From NCBI GenBank assembly GCA_903872555.1, contig CAIQLE010000054.1:1-5883 (forward strand): a DNA stretch of 5,883 bases. The letters are read 5' to 3'. The notes under the pieces were generated by a model. The model was given only the letters and a program-made list of their open reading frames with translations. It was not told where the DNA came from and did no database searches. Shown in pieces: positions 4,831 through 5,883 of this stretch. The DNA is from an uncultured bacterium (GTDB lineage Bacteria; Pseudomonadota; Gammaproteobacteria; Burkholderiales; Burkholderiaceae_D). A program made the position numbers and the translations under genes. Position 1 is the stretch's first letter. Each line of letters starts with the position of its first letter.

Positions 4831-5883
4831 ATGAATGCCCCAATGAATCGACGGCAATTCTTCAGGATCTGCGCCGCCGGGATAGGTTCTTCCTCTCTCG
4901 TTGTGCTGGGTCTTGCGCCCTCGGTAGCGCATGCAGAAATGCGTGCCTACAAGCTCGACCGTGCCACCGAAACGCGCAATACCTGCGCGTACTGCTCGGT
5001 AGGTTGCGGCATCCTGATGTACAGCACCGGTGACAAAGCTAAGAACGTCAAGGCTGAAGTCTTCCATATCGAAGGTGATGCTGACCATCCGGTCAACCGT
5101 GGCACGCTCTGCCCTAAAGGCGCTGCGCTGCTCGATATGATGAAGAGCCCTTCACGTCTGAAGCGTCCCGAAGTGCGCCGCCCTGGTTCCGACCAATGGG
5201 AACCGATTGAATGGGAACAGGCGATAGAAGAGATCGCTAAGCAGATGAAGGCCGACCGCGACGCCAACTTCATAGCGAAGAACGCCGAAGGTCAGACCGT
5301 CAACCGCTGGCTGTCGACAGGCATGCTGGCAGCTTCTGCAGGATCGAACGAAACCGGTTACCTCACCCAGAAGATCGTCAGATCTCTGGGCATGATCGCA
5401 ATCGACAATCAGGCTCGCGTCTGACACGCACCGACGGTGGCAGGTCTTGCCCCGACGTTTGGCCGTGGCGCGATGACGAATCATTGGGTAGACATCAAGA
5501 ATGCCGATGTCGTTCTGGTCATGGGTGGAAACCCGGCCGAGGCACACCCTTGCGGATTCAAATGGGTTGTTGAAGCAAAAGCACACAATAAAGCGAAGCT
5601 GGTCGTTGTCGACCCGCGTTACACCCGCACAGCCTCTGTATCGGATTTCTATACAGCGCTGCGTCCGGGCTCGGACCTCGCTTTCCTTGGCGCGCTGATC
5701 AACTACCTCATCAGCAATAACAAGTATCAGGCCGAGTACGTCAAGAACTACACGGATGCCAGCTTCATCGTTGGCAAAGACTTCAGCTTTGCGGATGGAA
5801 TCTACAAAGGCTATGACGCTGAGAAGCACAAGTATGACCGTGCAAGCTGGACTTATGAGCGAGATGCCGAAGGTTATGTGAAG
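4831..5883 (+). CDS. fdnG: Formate dehydrogenase-N type catalytic (alpha) subunit, selenocysteine-containing, 5' part
   Basis: The product oxidises formate to CO2 and passes electrons through iron-sulfur clusters to a beta subunit and a membrane cytochrome b; it acts at the periplasmic face. The window holds 351 codons of roughly 1,000. A twin-arginine signal (NRRQFFR, residues 6-12) precedes a hydrophobic stretch and a likely cleavage after AHA (33-35). Cys52, Cys55, Cys59 and Cys94 (CAYCSVGC and TLCPKG) bind a [4Fe-4S] cluster, and Lys96 is the conserved lysine near it. Codon 198 (TGA, 5422-5424) encodes selenocysteine, the metal ligand, followed by the catalytic His199 and the family block APTFGRGAMTNHW (207-219). 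E. coli FdnG has Sec at 196. After TGA the frame is open to the end. The start is ATG 4831, five bases after GGAG (4822-4825); TTG 4828 is too close to that site. fdnH and fdnI homologues probably follow. Confidence 0.96.
5422..5457 (+). promoter_or_regulatory. Selenocysteine UGA codon and bacterial SECIS hairpin
   Basis: The TGA at 5422-5424 is followed, after 11 nt, by a hairpin: GG (5436-5437) with CC (5452-5453), a bulged T at 5438, GGCA (5439-5442) with TGCC (5448-5451), and the loop GGTCT (5443-5447). C5435-G5454 extends the stem, and G5433-C5456 and C5432-G5457 add pairs beyond one A-A mismatch. The bulged U and the GGUCU loop are the features that elongation factor SelB recognises in the E. 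coli fdhF and fdnG elements, and the 11-nt spacing equals that of fdhF. The element lies inside the coding sequence, as is normal in bacteria. Confidence 0.93.

Noticed and set aside
4696..5088. 130-residue open frame on the minus strand across the fdnG start
   Set aside because: It overlaps the Tat signal and cluster-binding region of a certain gene and has no recognisable features.
5152..5829. 225-residue open frame on the minus strand
   Set aside because: It lies wholly within fdnG, has no family resemblance and looks like a codon-bias shadow.
5425..5883. Separate gene fragment or pseudogene downstream of an apparent fdnG stop codon
   Set aside because: The frame is the same as upstream, the protein similarity is continuous, and the TGA has a SECIS hairpin, so it is one selenoprotein gene.

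Overview
The window looks like chromosomal DNA of a betaproteobacterium, most plausibly of the Burkholderiales (Oxalobacteraceae-like). This is inferred from the mixture of genes, the moderate G+C content and the style of the proteins; there is no rRNA or other marker to settle it. All convincing genes lie on the + strand.

Layout. (1) Bases 1-235 hold the 3' end of an ABC-F ATPase gene of the YheS type. (2) Bases 236-560 are an A/T-rich non-coding stretch with three orderly structures: a perfect three-copy 11-bp tandem repeat, a perfect 26-bp palindrome and a two-part hairpin. (3) Bases 561-2759 encode a 732-residue ankyrin-repeat protein with a long helical C-terminal region of unknown type and a basic, nuclear-localisation-like tail. 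(4) A small hairpin and a -10-like box separate it from a CaiB/BaiF-family gene (2792-3898) that I identify as an alpha-methylacyl-CoA racemase, because its catalytic residues have the spacing of the known enzyme. (5) Bases 4003-4497 encode an unrecognised 164-residue protein with a strong ribosome binding site and an internal sequence duplication. (6) Bases 4498-4830 are non-coding: a strong hairpin, an A/T-rich promoter-like area, then a G/C-rich leader able to fold into a long stem-loop. (7) From 4831 to the window end runs the first third of fdnG, the catalytic subunit of a Tat-exported, molybdenum/tungsten-dependent, respiratory formate dehydrogenase.

The best-supported unusual feature is in fdnG. 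An in-frame TGA at 5422-5424 is read as selenocysteine, not stop. The reading frame continues uninterrupted after it with strong formate dehydrogenase similarity, and an E. coli-type SECIS hairpin follows at the canonical 11-nt spacing. A naive caller would split or truncate this gene, or call it a pseudogene.

The genes do not form one obvious pathway. Spacing suggests mostly independent transcription units: the ABC-F end, the ankyrin gene with its own elaborate upstream region, the racemase (probably leaderless or read through from the ankyrin gene), the hypothetical gene, and the formate dehydrogenase operon, whose remaining genes would lie downstream.
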